From Bradyrhizobium sp. MOS003 (GTDB taxonomy: Bacteria; Pseudomonadota; Alphaproteobacteria; Rhizobiales; Xanthobacteraceae): a stretch of DNA of 64,000 nucleotides. Shown here one piece after another: positions 19,359 through 27,514 of the stretch (the stretch's first letter is position 1; each line of letters starts with the position of its first letter). Below the pieces are notes generated by a model that was not told where the DNA came from, searched no databases, and was given only the letters and a program-made list of their open reading frames with translations. The stretch is from the NCBI RefSeq assembly GCF_003020125.1, contig NZ_PYFW01000001.1, forward strand, positions 1,240,001-1,304,000, written 5' to 3'. Made by a program: the position numbers and the translations under genes.

Positions 19359-19679
19359 ATGAACGATCGCGTCTCCAACAGTGCTGCCATGACGGAGTCT
19401 TCCGCGGTCGAGATCGAGATCGCGACCCGAAGATTGACGGCGGCGCTCGACTCGCTGGAAAGCGCGGTGGAACGACGACGCGATGCCGATCGCGACGAGA
19501 ACGAACTCGCAGCGCGCATTCAGGCGCTGGGCGCGGATCGCTCGCGGCTTGCCGACGAGCTCGACGGCGCGCTGGTGAAGGCGCGCAAGCTCGAGCGCAG
19601 CAACCGCGAGATTTCCGACCGGCTGGATTCCGCGATCGTCACGATACGCTCGGTGCTCGATACCGGAGAGGACGGATGA
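19359..19679 (+). CDS. DUF4164 family coiled-coil protein
   Basis: A 106-residue, highly charged, predicted all-helical protein. Heptad-like spacing runs through IATRRLTAALDSLESAVERRRDAD and LAARIQALGADRSRLADELDGALVKARKLE. Proteins of this kind (DUF4164) are regularly encoded directly before zapA in Hyphomicrobiales, but their function is not established. The stop overlaps the zapA start (ATGA), so the two are translationally coupled and a role at the division site is plausible. The start is taken at ATG 19359; another ATG at 19389 would shorten it by 10 residues. A frame extension to 19293 has no support. Confidence 0.82.
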   Translation: MNDRVSNSAAMTESSAVEIEIATRRLTAALDSLESAVERRRDADRDENELAARIQALGADRSRLADELDGALVKARKLERSNREISDRLDSAIVTIRSVLDTGEDG

Positions 19680-20059
19680 GCCACATCAACGTCACCATCA
19701 ACGGCCGGCAATACCGCATGGCCTGCGAAGAGGGCCAGGAAGTGCGGCTGCTCAAGCTCGCCGAGAGCCTGGAGACCCGCATCCAGTCGCTGCGCGGAAA
19801 ATTCGGCGAGATCGGCGATGCGCGCCTCACCGTGATGGCGGCGCTGACTGTCTGCGACGAACTGGTCGATTCCGGCAACCGTCTCCGCACCATGGAGCAG
19901 GAGCTGACCGAGCTCAGGGACTTCCGCAACGCCGCCGTCGAGCGCGCCAGGATGACGCAGACCGCGGTGGTGAATGCCCTGAACGCGGCGGCCGAACGCA
20001 TCGAGAAGTCGACGCAGGTCCTCAACCGGACCGTCGGCAACGGGATTGCGATCGGGTAG
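19676..20059 (+). CDS. zapA: Cell division protein ZapA
   Basis: A 127-residue Z-ring-associated protein. The N-terminal ZapA globular domain is recognisable: INVTINGRQYRMACEEGQE, then LLKLAESLETRIQSLRGKFGEIGDARLTVMAALTV-like helices, followed by a C-terminal coiled coil (ELVDSGNRLRTMEQELTELRD). ZapA binds FtsZ filaments and bundles them at midcell. It overlaps the DUF4164 gene by 4 bases. Downstream, after a palindromic repeat, come 6S RNA and the fau gene; this zapA-ssrS-fau order is widely conserved in proteobacteria and supports the call. Confidence 0.9.
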   Translation: MSHINVTINGRQYRMACEEGQEVRLLKLAESLETRIQSLRGKFGEIGDARLTVMAALTVCDELVDSGNRLRTMEQELTELRDFRNAAVERARMTQTAVVNALNAAAERIEKSTQVLNRTVGNGIAIG

Positions 20060-20110
20060 GGGCGCCGATGACGCGCTGAGTTGTCGTCCTCGGGGCGGCG
20101 GCAAGCTCAA

Positions 20111-20232
20111 CCTCTCCCGCTTGCGGGAGAGGTTGCGCCGAAGGCGCGGGTGAGGGCTCTGTCCTCTGGGGGATTGTCCCGTTGCGGAGACACCCTCTCC
20201 CCAACCCTCCCCAGCAAGCGGGGGAGGGAGCG
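20111..20232. repeat. Palindromic intergenic repeat, cctctcccgcttgcggga family, copy 1
   Basis: The left end is cctctcccgcttgcgggaga, a perfect short hairpin. The middle contains gcgccgaaggcgc, and the right end ccctccccagcaagcggggga mirrors the left. Further members are at 42707, 50559, 53692 and 62855. Here it lies between zapA and the 6S RNA gene. Confidence 0.82.
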
Positions 20233-20321
20233 GACCTCCGTCCTGGCTCGCAGCCGCTTTATGACGCCGAAGCTCGGTACTTTCGCCGGGCTGGCGATTC
20301 GTCAGCATCGTTGTTACATTG

Positions 20322-20491
20322 CCTCTGCGAGGCTGCGACGCGCGTCAGGAGCCATAATATCCCCGGGGCCTTATCGATCCTTTAGGGAACTGTCCCTGGC
20401 CGGGCCCGTGGGCCCGGACATATGGTGCCCACCTACTTTCGTAGGGAACTCCGGGATCGAGTGCTTCAACGGCGTACGCGGCTTCGCACTT
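20322..20491 (+). ncRNA. ssrS: 6S RNA (RNA polymerase-binding regulatory RNA)
   Basis: The segment can fold as the long, interrupted hairpin of 6S RNA. The terminal helix pairs 20327-20337 (gcgaggctgcg) with 20477-20487 (cgcggcttcgc) over 11 bp with two G-U pairs. An inner helix pairs atccccgg with ccgggat. The middle contains an ccgggcccgtgggcccgg arm and an acctactttcgtaggg hairpin, leaving a central bubble. Position between zapA and fau (5-formyltetrahydrofolate cyclo-ligase) is the conserved location of ssrS. 6S RNA binds the sigma-70 holoenzyme in stationary phase. The ends are approximate to within about 10 bases. Confidence 0.85.
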
Positions 20492-20606
20492 ATTCTTTCT
20501 TGAATTGCGTTCTTCGAATTACGTCCACGACAACCGGCGGTCCAGTTCACTCTCAGTGTCATGTCCGTCCACTTTTGCGGGCGATGACGGCGGGGCGGAA
20601 GCGCGC

Positions 20607-21203
20607 ATGCCCAACACCAAAGCCGAACTCCGTGCCAAAGCCCTCGCCGCGCGTGACGCGCTGAGCGAGAAGAAGCGCGCCACCGCCGCCGCAAAGCTCG
20701 CCAAGCGCGGGCTGCCGTTCGACCTGCTGCCCGGCAGCATCGTCTCCGGCTATTCGCCGATCCGCAGCGAGATCGATCCGATGCCGCTGCTGAAGAAGCT
20801 CGCGGAGCAGGGTGCCAAGCTGGCGCTGCCCTGCGTCACGGCGCGCGGCCAGTCGCTGATCTTCCGCATCTTCCACCCGAACGACCGCCTGATGATGGGC
20901 CCGCTCGGCATTCCCGAGCCGTCGCCGGCTGCGGCGGAAGTCATTCCGGACATCATGCTGACGCCGCTCGCGGCCTTCGATCGTCTCGGCCATCGCATCG
21001 GCTATGGTGCGGGGCATTACGATTTCACCTTCGCGCATCTGCGCAAGACCAAGAACATCCTGGGCATCGGGCTCGCTTTTGCGGCGCAGGAGATCAAGGC
21101 GGTTCCGGCACTAGCCCACGACGTCGCGCTGGATTATGTGCTAACGGAATCCGACGTGTTCGATTTCCGGAGTTCTGAAGTTGCGCATTCTCTTCGTGGG
21201 TGA
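20607..21203 (+). CDS. 5-formyltetrahydrofolate cyclo-ligase
   Basis: A 198-residue enzyme of the FAU/YgfA family that converts 5-formyl-THF to 5,10-methenyl-THF with ATP. Signatures: SGYSPIRSEIDPMPLL (substrate side), and the C-terminal LTPLAAFDRLGHRIGYGAGHYDF block, which includes the conserved G-x-G-x-G-x-YD phosphate-binding region. ATG 20607 is used because similarity begins at MPNTKAELRAK; the frame is open to 20505. Its 3' end overlaps the start of the YmdB-type gene by 23 bases, so they form one unit. Position just after 6S RNA matches the ssrS-fau arrangement in which the gene can be read through from the RNA promoter. Confidence 0.92.
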   Translation: MPNTKAELRAKALAARDALSEKKRATAAAKLAKRGLPFDLLPGSIVSGYSPIRSEIDPMPLLKKLAEQGAKLALPCVTARGQSLIFRIFHPNDRLMMGPLGIPEPSPAAAEVIPDIMLTPLAAFDRLGHRIGYGAGHYDFTFAHLRKTKNILGIGLAFAAQEIKAVPALAHDVALDYVLTESDVFDFRSSEVAHSLRG

Positions 21204-22005
21204 TGTCGTCGGCCGTAGCGGCCGCAACGCCATCGCCGAATATCTGCCCGGCCTGGTCAAGGACTGGTCGCTCGATTTCGTCGTCGTCAACGGCGAGAAT
21301 TCCGCCGGCGGCTTCGGCATCACGGAAGCGATCTATCAGGAGTTTCTCGATGCCGGTGCCGACGCGGTGACGCTCGGCAACCATTCCTGGGACCAGCGCG
21401 AGGCGCTGGTGTTCATCGAGCGCGCCGAGCGCCTGGTGCGTCCCGCGAACTATCCGCGCGGCACGCCCGGCCGCGGTGCCGCCCTGGTCGAGACCAAGAA
21501 CGGCAGGCATGCTCTCGTCGTCAATGCGCTCGGCCGCGTCTTCATGACCCCGTTCGACGATCCCTTCGCCGCGCTGGAGCGCGAACTCGGGGCCTGCCCG
21601 CTCGGCGTTGCCGCCGATGCCATCGTCGTCGACTTCCATTGCGAGGCGAGCAGCGAGAAGCAGGGCATCGGCTTCTTCTGCGACGGCCGCGCCAGCCTCG
21701 TCGTCGGCACCCACACCCATGTGCCCACCGCCGACCACCAGATCCTCTCAGGCGGCACCGCCTACATGACCGACGCCGGCATGACCGGCGATTACGATTC
21801 CATCATCGGCATGCAGAAGGAAGAACCGCTGCGCAGGTTCACCTCGGGGATTCCGTCAGGCAGGTTCGAGCCGGCCGCGGGCGCGGCGACGCTCAGCGGC
21901 GTCGCGGTGGAGACGGATGACGCGACGGGGCTTGCGCTGCGCATCGCGCCGGTGCGTGTGGGCGGACGACTGGAGCCGGCGACGCCGAAATTCTGGTTGA
22001 GCTGA
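21181..22005 (+). CDS. YmdB/TIGR00282-type metallophosphoesterase
   Basis: A 274-residue calcineurin-like phosphodiesterase of the YmdB family. Metal-binding blocks in order: GDVVGRSGR, VNGENSAGGFG, LGNHSWDQRE and VGTHTHVPTADHQIL, then GGTAYMTDAGMTG. In Bacillus, YmdB hydrolyses cyclic 2',3'- and 3',5'-nucleotides and affects biofilm decisions; the role in alphaproteobacteria is not established. The start is TTG at 21181, preceded by GGAG at 8 bases and lying inside the end of the cyclo-ligase gene, which gives the expected MRILFVGDVVG N-terminus. No other start fits. Confidence 0.9.
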   Translation: MRILFVGDVVGRSGRNAIAEYLPGLVKDWSLDFVVVNGENSAGGFGITEAIYQEFLDAGADAVTLGNHSWDQREALVFIERAERLVRPANYPRGTPGRGAALVETKNGRHALVVNALGRVFMTPFDDPFAALERELGACPLGVAADAIVVDFHCEASSEKQGIGFFCDGRASLVVGTHTHVPTADHQILSGGTAYMTDAGMTGDYDSIIGMQKEEPLRRFTSGIPSGRFEPAAGAATLSGVAVETDDATGLALRIAPVRVGGRLEPATPKFWLS

Positions 22006-22064
22006 AAGGCGAAGCCACTCACCCGGTGTCGTCCCCCGACGACCACATCAGCTTTGCCGTCATG

Positions 22065-22107
22065 AGCGGACATCGGCGGGCAACCGAGGGATGTCCGCTT
22101 CGGGCCA
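22065..22107. repeat. Inverted repeat agcggacat...atgtccgct
   Basis: agcggacat (22065-22073) and atgtccgct (22091-22099) form a 9-bp inverted repeat with a 17-base loop. The right arm continues tccgcttcgggcca, a motif that recurs in degenerate form at 24243, 25611 and 27248. The 270-base spacer around it holds no convincing gene. Confidence 0.6.
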
Positions 22108-22274
22108 GAAGCCGACGCATCCCGCTACCAGATGCCGCGGCGAGGGCTCGGTGCCGACGCCTAGCCAGACGGGAGGGGCAAGAGGGCTGCCGCATCTGCT
22201 ACTCAATCGGCGAGACAATCGCTGAACTGTCGAACACCAGATCGGTGTTCACGGGTGAGACGCCCGCGGTGCGG

Positions 22275-24116
22275 TCAATTACAGATCAGCGCCCCACCAG
22301 TTCCTCTGTTCTTGCTTGAGTCTCCCCCAGACTCCAAGCGGCAGCCTTGAGGCACAGGCTTGCAACCTGAACTGTTACAGAAGATTTGCCCGCTCGCTTG
22401 GGGTCGGGATGAAGTTGGTTCCCTTGCTGTCCTTTGTTCGTCTTTCTTGGCCTTATCGTCACGGGTTACTGCTGGCTTCTTGTCCTGAACTTTCTCGCAT
22501 TCATTATCGTCGTTGACGCGATAGCCAACGCGGCAGGCAATCTTGACGCAGGTGTCGCCATCCGCTCTGGAGCCACGATCACAGACCAGCGGGCAGACGC
22601 GGCCCGGCTTGGCCTTGATCGCGTCCAGCGCATCAAAGCTCGCAAGCTTGTCATCAAATTTTGTGCCGGCATATTTGTTGAACAGCGCTAGCGAGCGCTG
22701 CGACGATGCTTTCCAATCGCCGTCTGCCGACGCCGTCAGACAGCCGACGCGGCGGAGTTCCGACTGCACCAATTTCGTCGTTTCCTGCGACGACATCGCC
22801 GGCACGGTCGAAGAGGGCGAAACCGCCGCTATCTTCTGCTCCGCATTGCCTGAGGCCTGTTTCTCGGCGGCCTGCTTCGCGGCGAGCTCGGCTGCAGCCT
22901 TGTCGCTCACGAGTTTCTCAGCCAGCGCTTTCTCGGCGGCTTGCTTGTCGGCGATGGCCTTCGCTGCTGCCGCCTCGGCGTCTTTCCGCCGTTGCTCGGC
23001 TGCGGCAGCCCTGGCTTCCTCGAGCTGCTTGGCTTTCTCGGCTGCTAGACGCTTCTCTTCGGCCGCCTTGGCTGCGGCCGCCGCCTTCTCCTGCTCAGCC
23101 TGGTTGGCGCGCTCGGCGGCGAGACGGGCCTTCTCCTCTTCCGCCTGCCGGGCCTTGTTTGCAGCGGCGGCGCGCTCTTCTTCAGCGCCAATCCTACTCA
23201 ACTGCCCCTTGGCAAGGCTGGCGTAAAACCCATCGGGGTATTGCGCGAGGAAAGCATTCCAAACCTCACGCGAGCCGAGTTGTAGTGCCAGTTCGTAGTC
23301 CCGGCGGACAGAGTCCTGCGGGTTGGGCTGCGGACCAACCGCAACCGGCTTCGCAGCAACCAGCGGAACGTCGTCGCCCCCCAGCGAGCCGTAGACATAG
23401 GGTTCCTGCTTGTAGCCCGTACTCTTCAATACGTCGTCCCGGACGAAGCCGAATGCCTTGCGCAGATCGAGACCGGGCGTAGGGAGACGCTCAACGAGGG
23501 CCGCTGCGAATGGGCTGTTCTTCGAGTCACCGTCCGAGGCGGTAGACCCTGCTTTTGCGGCGTAGGCAACCATGGTGTTCGGGCTCGCGGGCTCGACTTT
23601 GGCCAAGCCGCGGCCGATCGCCCGCGAAGCAATTGTGCGCTTCATCGTCTTGGCGAAAGGATTGTCCCGGCAGGCATCAAGGATCACAAGCCTAAGTTGC
23701 TTGGCAGGCTCTACCGTCACCAGCACCCGATCGAGCTGAAATGCTTCGTCATAGACGTCGGTATCAGTTTCCAGAACCGCATCAGTCGGAATGAGATAAT
23801 TGTTGCCGTCCAGTTCAATGCCGTGACCAGCGTAGTAGATGACGGCGACTTCGGCCTCGCGCGTACGACTGCCGAACTCACGTAGCGCCTTGCGCATCTC
23901 GACGACGCTCAAATCGAGCCTGACATCGACGGCGTCGAACCCAGCCTTTTTGAGCATGCCCCCCACGAGCGTGGCATCATTGGCCGGATTGCTCAGCCTG
24001 GGCACGCTCTTGTAAGCAGAATTCCCGATCACCAGCGCAACGCGCCGCTCGGCCTGGGCTGAGCCGCAGGCCAGCCACAGAAAAAAGACCAATGAAAACC
24101 AGCGAAGCGCGCCCAT
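22275..24116 (-). CDS. Secreted caspase-like (peptidase C14) protein with coiled coil
   Basis: A 613-residue protein. Residues 1-22 form a Sec signal ending SAQA. Residues 24-260 are a caspase-like p20 domain: VALVIGNSAYKSVPRLSNPANDA, the catalytic His98 in YYAGHGIELDG and the catalytic Cys149 in ILDACRDNPF. Residues about 335-480 are an Ala/Glu/Lys-rich, probably coiled-coil region. The C-terminal part has several cysteines (CPLVCDRGSRADGDTC, RVCPLVCD) and a Lys/Asp-rich stretch. ATG 24116 is chosen because it starts the signal peptide. Bacterial caspase homologues cleave after basic residues when tested; the target here is unknown. The gene stands alone in an accessory region. Confidence 0.85.
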   Translation of the reverse strand: MGALRWFSLVFFLWLACGSAQAERRVALVIGNSAYKSVPRLSNPANDATLVGGMLKKAGFDAVDVRLDLSVVEMRKALREFGSRTREAEVAVIYYAGHGIELDGNNYLIPTDAVLETDTDVYDEAFQLDRVLVTVEPAKQLRLVILDACRDNPFAKTMKRTIASRAIGRGLAKVEPASPNTMVAYAAKAGSTASDGDSKNSPFAAALVERLPTPGLDLRKAFGFVRDDVLKSTGYKQEPYVYGSLGGDDVPLVAAKPVAVGPQPNPQDSVRRDYELALQLGSREVWNAFLAQYPDGFYASLAKGQLSRIGAEEERAAAANKARQAEEEKARLAAERANQAEQEKAAAAAKAAEEKRLAAEKAKQLEEARAAAAEQRRKDAEAAAAKAIADKQAAEKALAEKLVSDKAAAELAAKQAAEKQASGNAEQKIAAVSPSSTVPAMSSQETTKLVQSELRRVGCLTASADGDWKASSQRSLALFNKYAGTKFDDKLASFDALDAIKAKPGRVCPLVCDRGSRADGDTCVKIACRVGYRVNDDNECEKVQDKKPAVTRDDKAKKDEQRTAREPTSSRPQASGQIFCNSSGCKPVPQGCRLESGGDSSKNRGTGGALICN

Positions 24117-24693
24117 CAATAGCCCCGGATAATACGTGCGCAGGGTATGCAGAGGCTGCGGAAACGCAAGCTTCGGTTCAGTGACGCTGGTCACACTACG
24201 CCCCTGCGCTTGGCTGACAGCAACATTGGCTGCGATCCCAAGTCCGCTTCGGGTCATGGGCTGCCGTCATCTCTCCAAAAAGACCTTCCGCTTAACGCTC
24301 GGAAGCCGACCCTGAGATGCTAAGAGGTGAAGTCAGCCGCGGGCCACAAGCGAAATTCCACCGAACTGAGTGATACGGGGGTTTGGCCGACGTGCCATTG
24401 CACCTCTTGATGCGACGTAACGTCACGTACTTCAATTTTGAAATTTTGGCGCCTGCAACTTAGTCTGATTTCATTATCAGATGCCCGCCGTGATCAATTT
24501 CGTGCGGGCTAGACTCGCAAGCGGAACGACGCGTTAGCGTTTTGCTGTTGCTTGCGGTGGCGCACTGCGCGCTTACCCAGACGCGCGGTAGATGGTGCCG
24601 GACTTTCAGGTCAGCCGGTAATTGCGGCCCCCATTCCAAAATCCACATCGCGATGCCCATCGGAATCGATCCGCAGGGCCGGAGTATCGCCTC
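24117..24693. other. Gene-free stretch upstream of the caspase and LabA genes
   Basis: A divergent spacer of about 577 bases, visibly less G+C-rich than the surroundings. I see a perfect odd palindrome gacgtaacgtc (24414-24424), an AT-rich stretch around 24425-24475 that may hold promoters, and a degenerate gtccgcttcgggtca motif at 24242. No reading frame with credible coding character is present. Confidence 0.4.
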
Positions 24694-25578
24694 ATGTCAT
24701 CAGATACAGCACGCAAGATTGCATTGTTCATCGATGGCGCAAATCTCTTCGCGACCGCCAAGGCTCTCGGATTTGATATCGATTACAAGCGACTCCTGGA
24801 GGATTTTCAGGGCAGCGGGACGCTTGTTCGCGCGTATTATTACACCGCCGTCTTTGACAACCATGAGCAGTTCTCTTCAATCCGACCGTTGATCGATTGG
24901 TTGGACTACAATGGCTACACCGTCGTAACTAAGCCGGCCAAGGAGTTTATCGACCCTCACGGGCGTCGCAAAATCAAGGGCAGCTTAGACGTTGAACTTG
25001 CCGTCCAGGCCATGGAGCTTGCTGAGCATCTTGACCTAATGGTGCTATTTTCCGGCGATGGCGATTTCCGTCCGTTGGTCGAGGCGGTGCAGCGACGCGG
25101 GGTCCATGTCACAGTTGTCTCCACGATAGACATCCAACCACCAATGATTGCAGATGCGCTTCGTCGGCAGGCCGATGTCTTTATGGACATTGTCGAATTG
25201 CGACCCCGCATCGCCCGCATCTCCGCCGATCGCCCCGGCGCTACCGCGAGAGACGCTTGCCTTCCGACAGCGTCTTGCGTGGGCCTAAGCAAGATGAAAG
25301 CGAACACTAATCGCCGCTTACGTGTGTTCTATTTCCCCGACGGTGCATTAAGGTTGCTCAGCGACGCGCGCCCGGCGATCGAAAGAGTTGTTGTCAACTC
25401 AGAGACTATGATTGGTGGAGGCGGTCGACCAGCGAGATTTGCGCTGGATCAATGCGGGGGAAAAACTGGCAACAACAATGACGCGCCGGGTCCAAATTTC
25501 AGCACGGTATTTTTTAACCCGGAGGGCCGCGGACAATCTCCGCGGCCCTGGTTCGTCAAAGTCAGCATCCCGGACTAG
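24694..25578 (+). CDS. NYN-domain (LabA/DUF88) protein with abnormal C-terminal tail
   Basis: The first 180 or so residues are a typical LabA-like NYN domain, a PIN-fold predicted RNase. IALFIDGANLFATAK carries the catalytic Asp; SLDVELAVQAMELAE and MVLFSGDGDFRPLVEAVQRRG supply the other acidic residues. After VFMDIVELRPRIARI the sequence loses family character. The last 100 or so codons (about nt 25240-25578) are Gly/Asn/Arg-rich and run straight through a perfect 11-bp hairpin at 25523-25549. The tail looks like read-through into noncoding DNA after a frameshift, so the original protein was probably about 190-210 residues. ATG 24694 matches the usual MSSDTARK start. Confidence 0.75.
   Translation: MSSDTARKIALFIDGANLFATAKALGFDIDYKRLLEDFQGSGTLVRAYYYTAVFDNHEQFSSIRPLIDWLDYNGYTVVTKPAKEFIDPHGRRKIKGSLDVELAVQAMELAEHLDLMVLFSGDGDFRPLVEAVQRRGVHVTVVSTIDIQPPMIADALRRQADVFMDIVELRPRIARISADRPGATARDACLPTASCVGLSKMKANTNRRLRVFYFPDGALRLLSDARPAIERVVVNSETMIGGGGRPARFALDQCGGKTGNNNDAPGPNFSTVFFNPEGRGQSPRPWFVKVSIPD
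25523..25549. other. Perfect 11-bp hairpin inside the 3' end of the LabA-like frame
   Basis: agggccgcgga (25523-25533), loop caatc, and tccgcggccct (25539-25549) form a perfect stem. It is preceded by tattttttaaccc. This resembles a transcription end structure, although no T-run follows on the plus strand. Its position inside an open frame suggests that part of the frame is not true coding sequence. Confidence 0.5.
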
Positions 25579-25844
25579 GCGGTCTCGTACAATTGGCTTC
25601 GGCTCCGGAGTCCGCTACGGGTCAATCGCGTCGATCTGGACGCGATTTCGGCACGTCCGGTCTAGCCTCAACTGCTGACCCGCCGAGCGCGACCACGATC
25701 TTCGCCTCTGGGCCACTTGCAGACATCGCGCGAGCGGTGTGCATTTCGAGGCAACCGTATTTCGCTTTCGGACGACGTGCAGCAAGATCAAACGCCCACC
25801 CTCAAAGAGGATGGGCGCGTGGTGACTTACGACATGATGAAGTA

Positions 25845-26315
25845 CTACTTCTTCTCGGCGCTGGCTTCCTTAGCTGGAGGCGGCTTCATGCCGACGGTCA
25901 ACTGGCGGATTTTTAAAGCGCCGCCTTCACGTATGTCGATGGCGCCCCAGAACACTGTGACCTTGGTGGCGTCGCCGCTCTTGGGGTCCTTACCGAAGAT
26001 GTCGGTCTCGCCGTAGGCAACGACCAGATCGTTGTTGATGACCGACATGTTGCCGACTCTGATCTCTATATGGTCGGTGCCGTTCTTGAAGTTGTTTTCA
26101 TATACGGTCTTGAGATCGGAAAACACACCGCCCGGGTTGATCTGGACCCCGTCCTTCGTATAGAGCGCAGCGACACAGGTCGCGTCTTTCTTGGCGACGC
26201 AGTCGGTGTAGGCGACGGCTAATTTTTCGGCCTCCTGCTTGACCTCATCGGCCAGTGCCGGTGCAGAGATGAAGGCGGAAGAACACAATGCCAAGAGCAA
26301 TGAACGTCGCTTCAT
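25845..26315 (-). CDS. Secreted NTF2-like (SnoaL/DUF4440) protein
   Basis: A 156-residue protein starting MKRRSLLLALCSSAF, with a Sec signal cleaved near ALA-DE (residue 22). The mature part is a cone-shaped NTF2-like fold: KLAVAYTDCVAKKDATCVAALYTKDGVQINPGGVF, then IEIRVGNMSVINNDLVVAYGETDIFG and VTVFWGAIDIREGGALKIRQLTVG. Such proteins are often annotated DUF4440 or ketosteroid-isomerase-like, with no known substrate. ATG 26315 is preceded by AGAGGGGAAG. It is isolated in the gene-poor stretch. Two cysteines in the first helix could form a disulfide. Confidence 0.75.
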   Translation of the reverse strand: MKRRSLLLALCSSAFISAPALADEVKQEAEKLAVAYTDCVAKKDATCVAALYTKDGVQINPGGVFSDLKTVYENNFKNGTDHIEIRVGNMSVINNDLVVAYGETDIFGKDPKSGDATKVTVFWGAIDIREGGALKIRQLTVGMKPPPAKEASAEKK

Positions 26316-26765
26316 AGCAACTTCCCCTCTGGTTGTGATGCACAATTGCATCGCGACGTCCTCCTGACGTAGGACGTCGCGTTGCATTTGTTCCGAGGGG
26401 CATTCTTTCGTTAGGCTTTAATACCAGCGGCTTGTGAGTATATGCCATTTTGCACGGCTTGGCGCGCGCCAACCTTGATCCTCGACAACGGGGGCGGGCA
26501 TTCCCGATAATGCGGCGAATGCGGTCGGGAAAGACAGGCCAGTTGACGCATTTGACAGATGAAGTGTCTTGCTCGACGCGCCGCGATGGCCTACCTCGTT
26601 ATCCAGATTGTTTACCAAAGCGGCCGGCAAAGGCCCAAGCAATTGCTGGATCGCTATCAAGCGGCCGGGGGGCACGCACATACCGATCCAGCTACTTGTG
26701 CGCGACCGCACCGCTCGATAGGCCCGCTAGTGAGAGGGAGTCTCGTAACTCGGCCTGCGGGACGC
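26316..26765. other. Gene-free stretch, probably decayed
   Basis: About 450 bases with short frames on both strands but no good start site, no family motif and no consistent codon bias. The only frame of some length (26559-26819, plus) lacks a ribosome-binding site and overlaps the better-supported small gene on the other strand. Confidence 0.4.
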
Positions 26766-26987
26766 CTAACGTGTTGCACTATCACTGATCTTGTCGGGGA
26801 CCCATTCCTCCGCGGTTGAGTCCCAATGATGAGTGTCGTCGAAGTGTTTCCAGAGTGGCCGCGATGGCTTGCTTTCACCCTTCTGTCGGTTTGCATTCAG
26901 TGCGCGGAGTTGGACGACGAGCACCCCAGCCATCATCACCCATTCGCGAGCGCTATATCGGGAGTTCCATTTGACTGCGGCGAGCAT
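26766..26987 (-). CDS. Small hypothetical protein with a perfect Shine-Dalgarno
   Basis: A 73-residue frame starting MLAAVKWNSRYSAREW. ATG 26987 is preceded by AAAGGAGG with 6 bases of spacing, an exact match to the anti-Shine-Dalgarno, which is the main evidence that this frame is translated. Residues about 16-31 (WVMMAGVLVVQLRALN) are hydrophobic and may form one membrane segment or an amphipathic helix. The rest is hydrophilic with a His/Trp-rich patch (PLWKHFDDTHHWD). A longer frame to 27086 exists but has no ribosome-binding site. I do not recognise the family. It lies in otherwise gene-poor DNA. Confidence 0.5.
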   Translation of the reverse strand: MLAAVKWNSRYSAREWVMMAGVLVVQLRALNANRQKGESKPSRPLWKHFDDTHHWDSTAEEWVPDKISDSATR

Positions 26988-27514
26988 TGGATGCCTCCTT
27001 TGAAGTAAGAAGCCTCTGCCACCATTAGCGTGGGCCGAGAATGCAGGGATATAAACTAGCTCACAGTTTGCCAACATCTTCGACATTGCCGCCGGGCGAT
27101 CTCACTGCGCGGCGACCGTAACCTACGTTCGTTCGGTACTCGGGCGTCATTTTGCCGCGCCAAACGCCCGCGTCTCTCTCAGAGAGTGGATTTTAATCGA
27201 TCGTAGGTGCGCTCTCCATAAGAGGTCAGCGCATGTTGCTTCCAAGGACCGCTTCGGGTCATTTGCAGACGTACCCGGTCGGGCCAGACAACGTCTGCTC
27301 ATCCGTTGGAAACGGGCAGTCCCAAATGATGAGTGCACTCCTTGGTGCGCAATTGCGAACGAGGGCCGGGACCGATAACCCCAAGGGCTCAGTTGTTTCG
27401 CGAAGCTGCTCGCTCCGTATGTTCGTCAAACTCGTGCTGCGGAGTATGGGGCCGGATTGGCGCTTCGTTCGTCCGGGACGACAGTGAAACTTCGCGCGCA
27501 ACCACGCATCCATC
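26988..27514. other. Gene-free stretch with repeat remnants
   Basis: About 527 bases. It contains a degenerate gaccgcttcgggtca motif (27247-27261), related to sequences at 22092, 24242 and 25611, and short open frames without start signals. I see no gene, RNA or mobile element. Confidence 0.4.

Noticed and set aside
22026..22319. Plus-strand frame of 97 codons in the spacer after the YmdB gene
   Set aside because: No ribosome-binding site, overlaps the end of the caspase gene and contains an inverted repeat.
26559..26819. Plus-strand frame of 86 codons (MKCLARRAAMAYL...)
   Set aside because: No Shine-Dalgarno and it overlaps the small minus-strand gene that has a perfect one.
22006..27514. 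Phage, integron or insertion sequence in the accessory stretch
   Set aside because: No transposase, integrase, phage structural gene or flanking direct repeat could be recognised.
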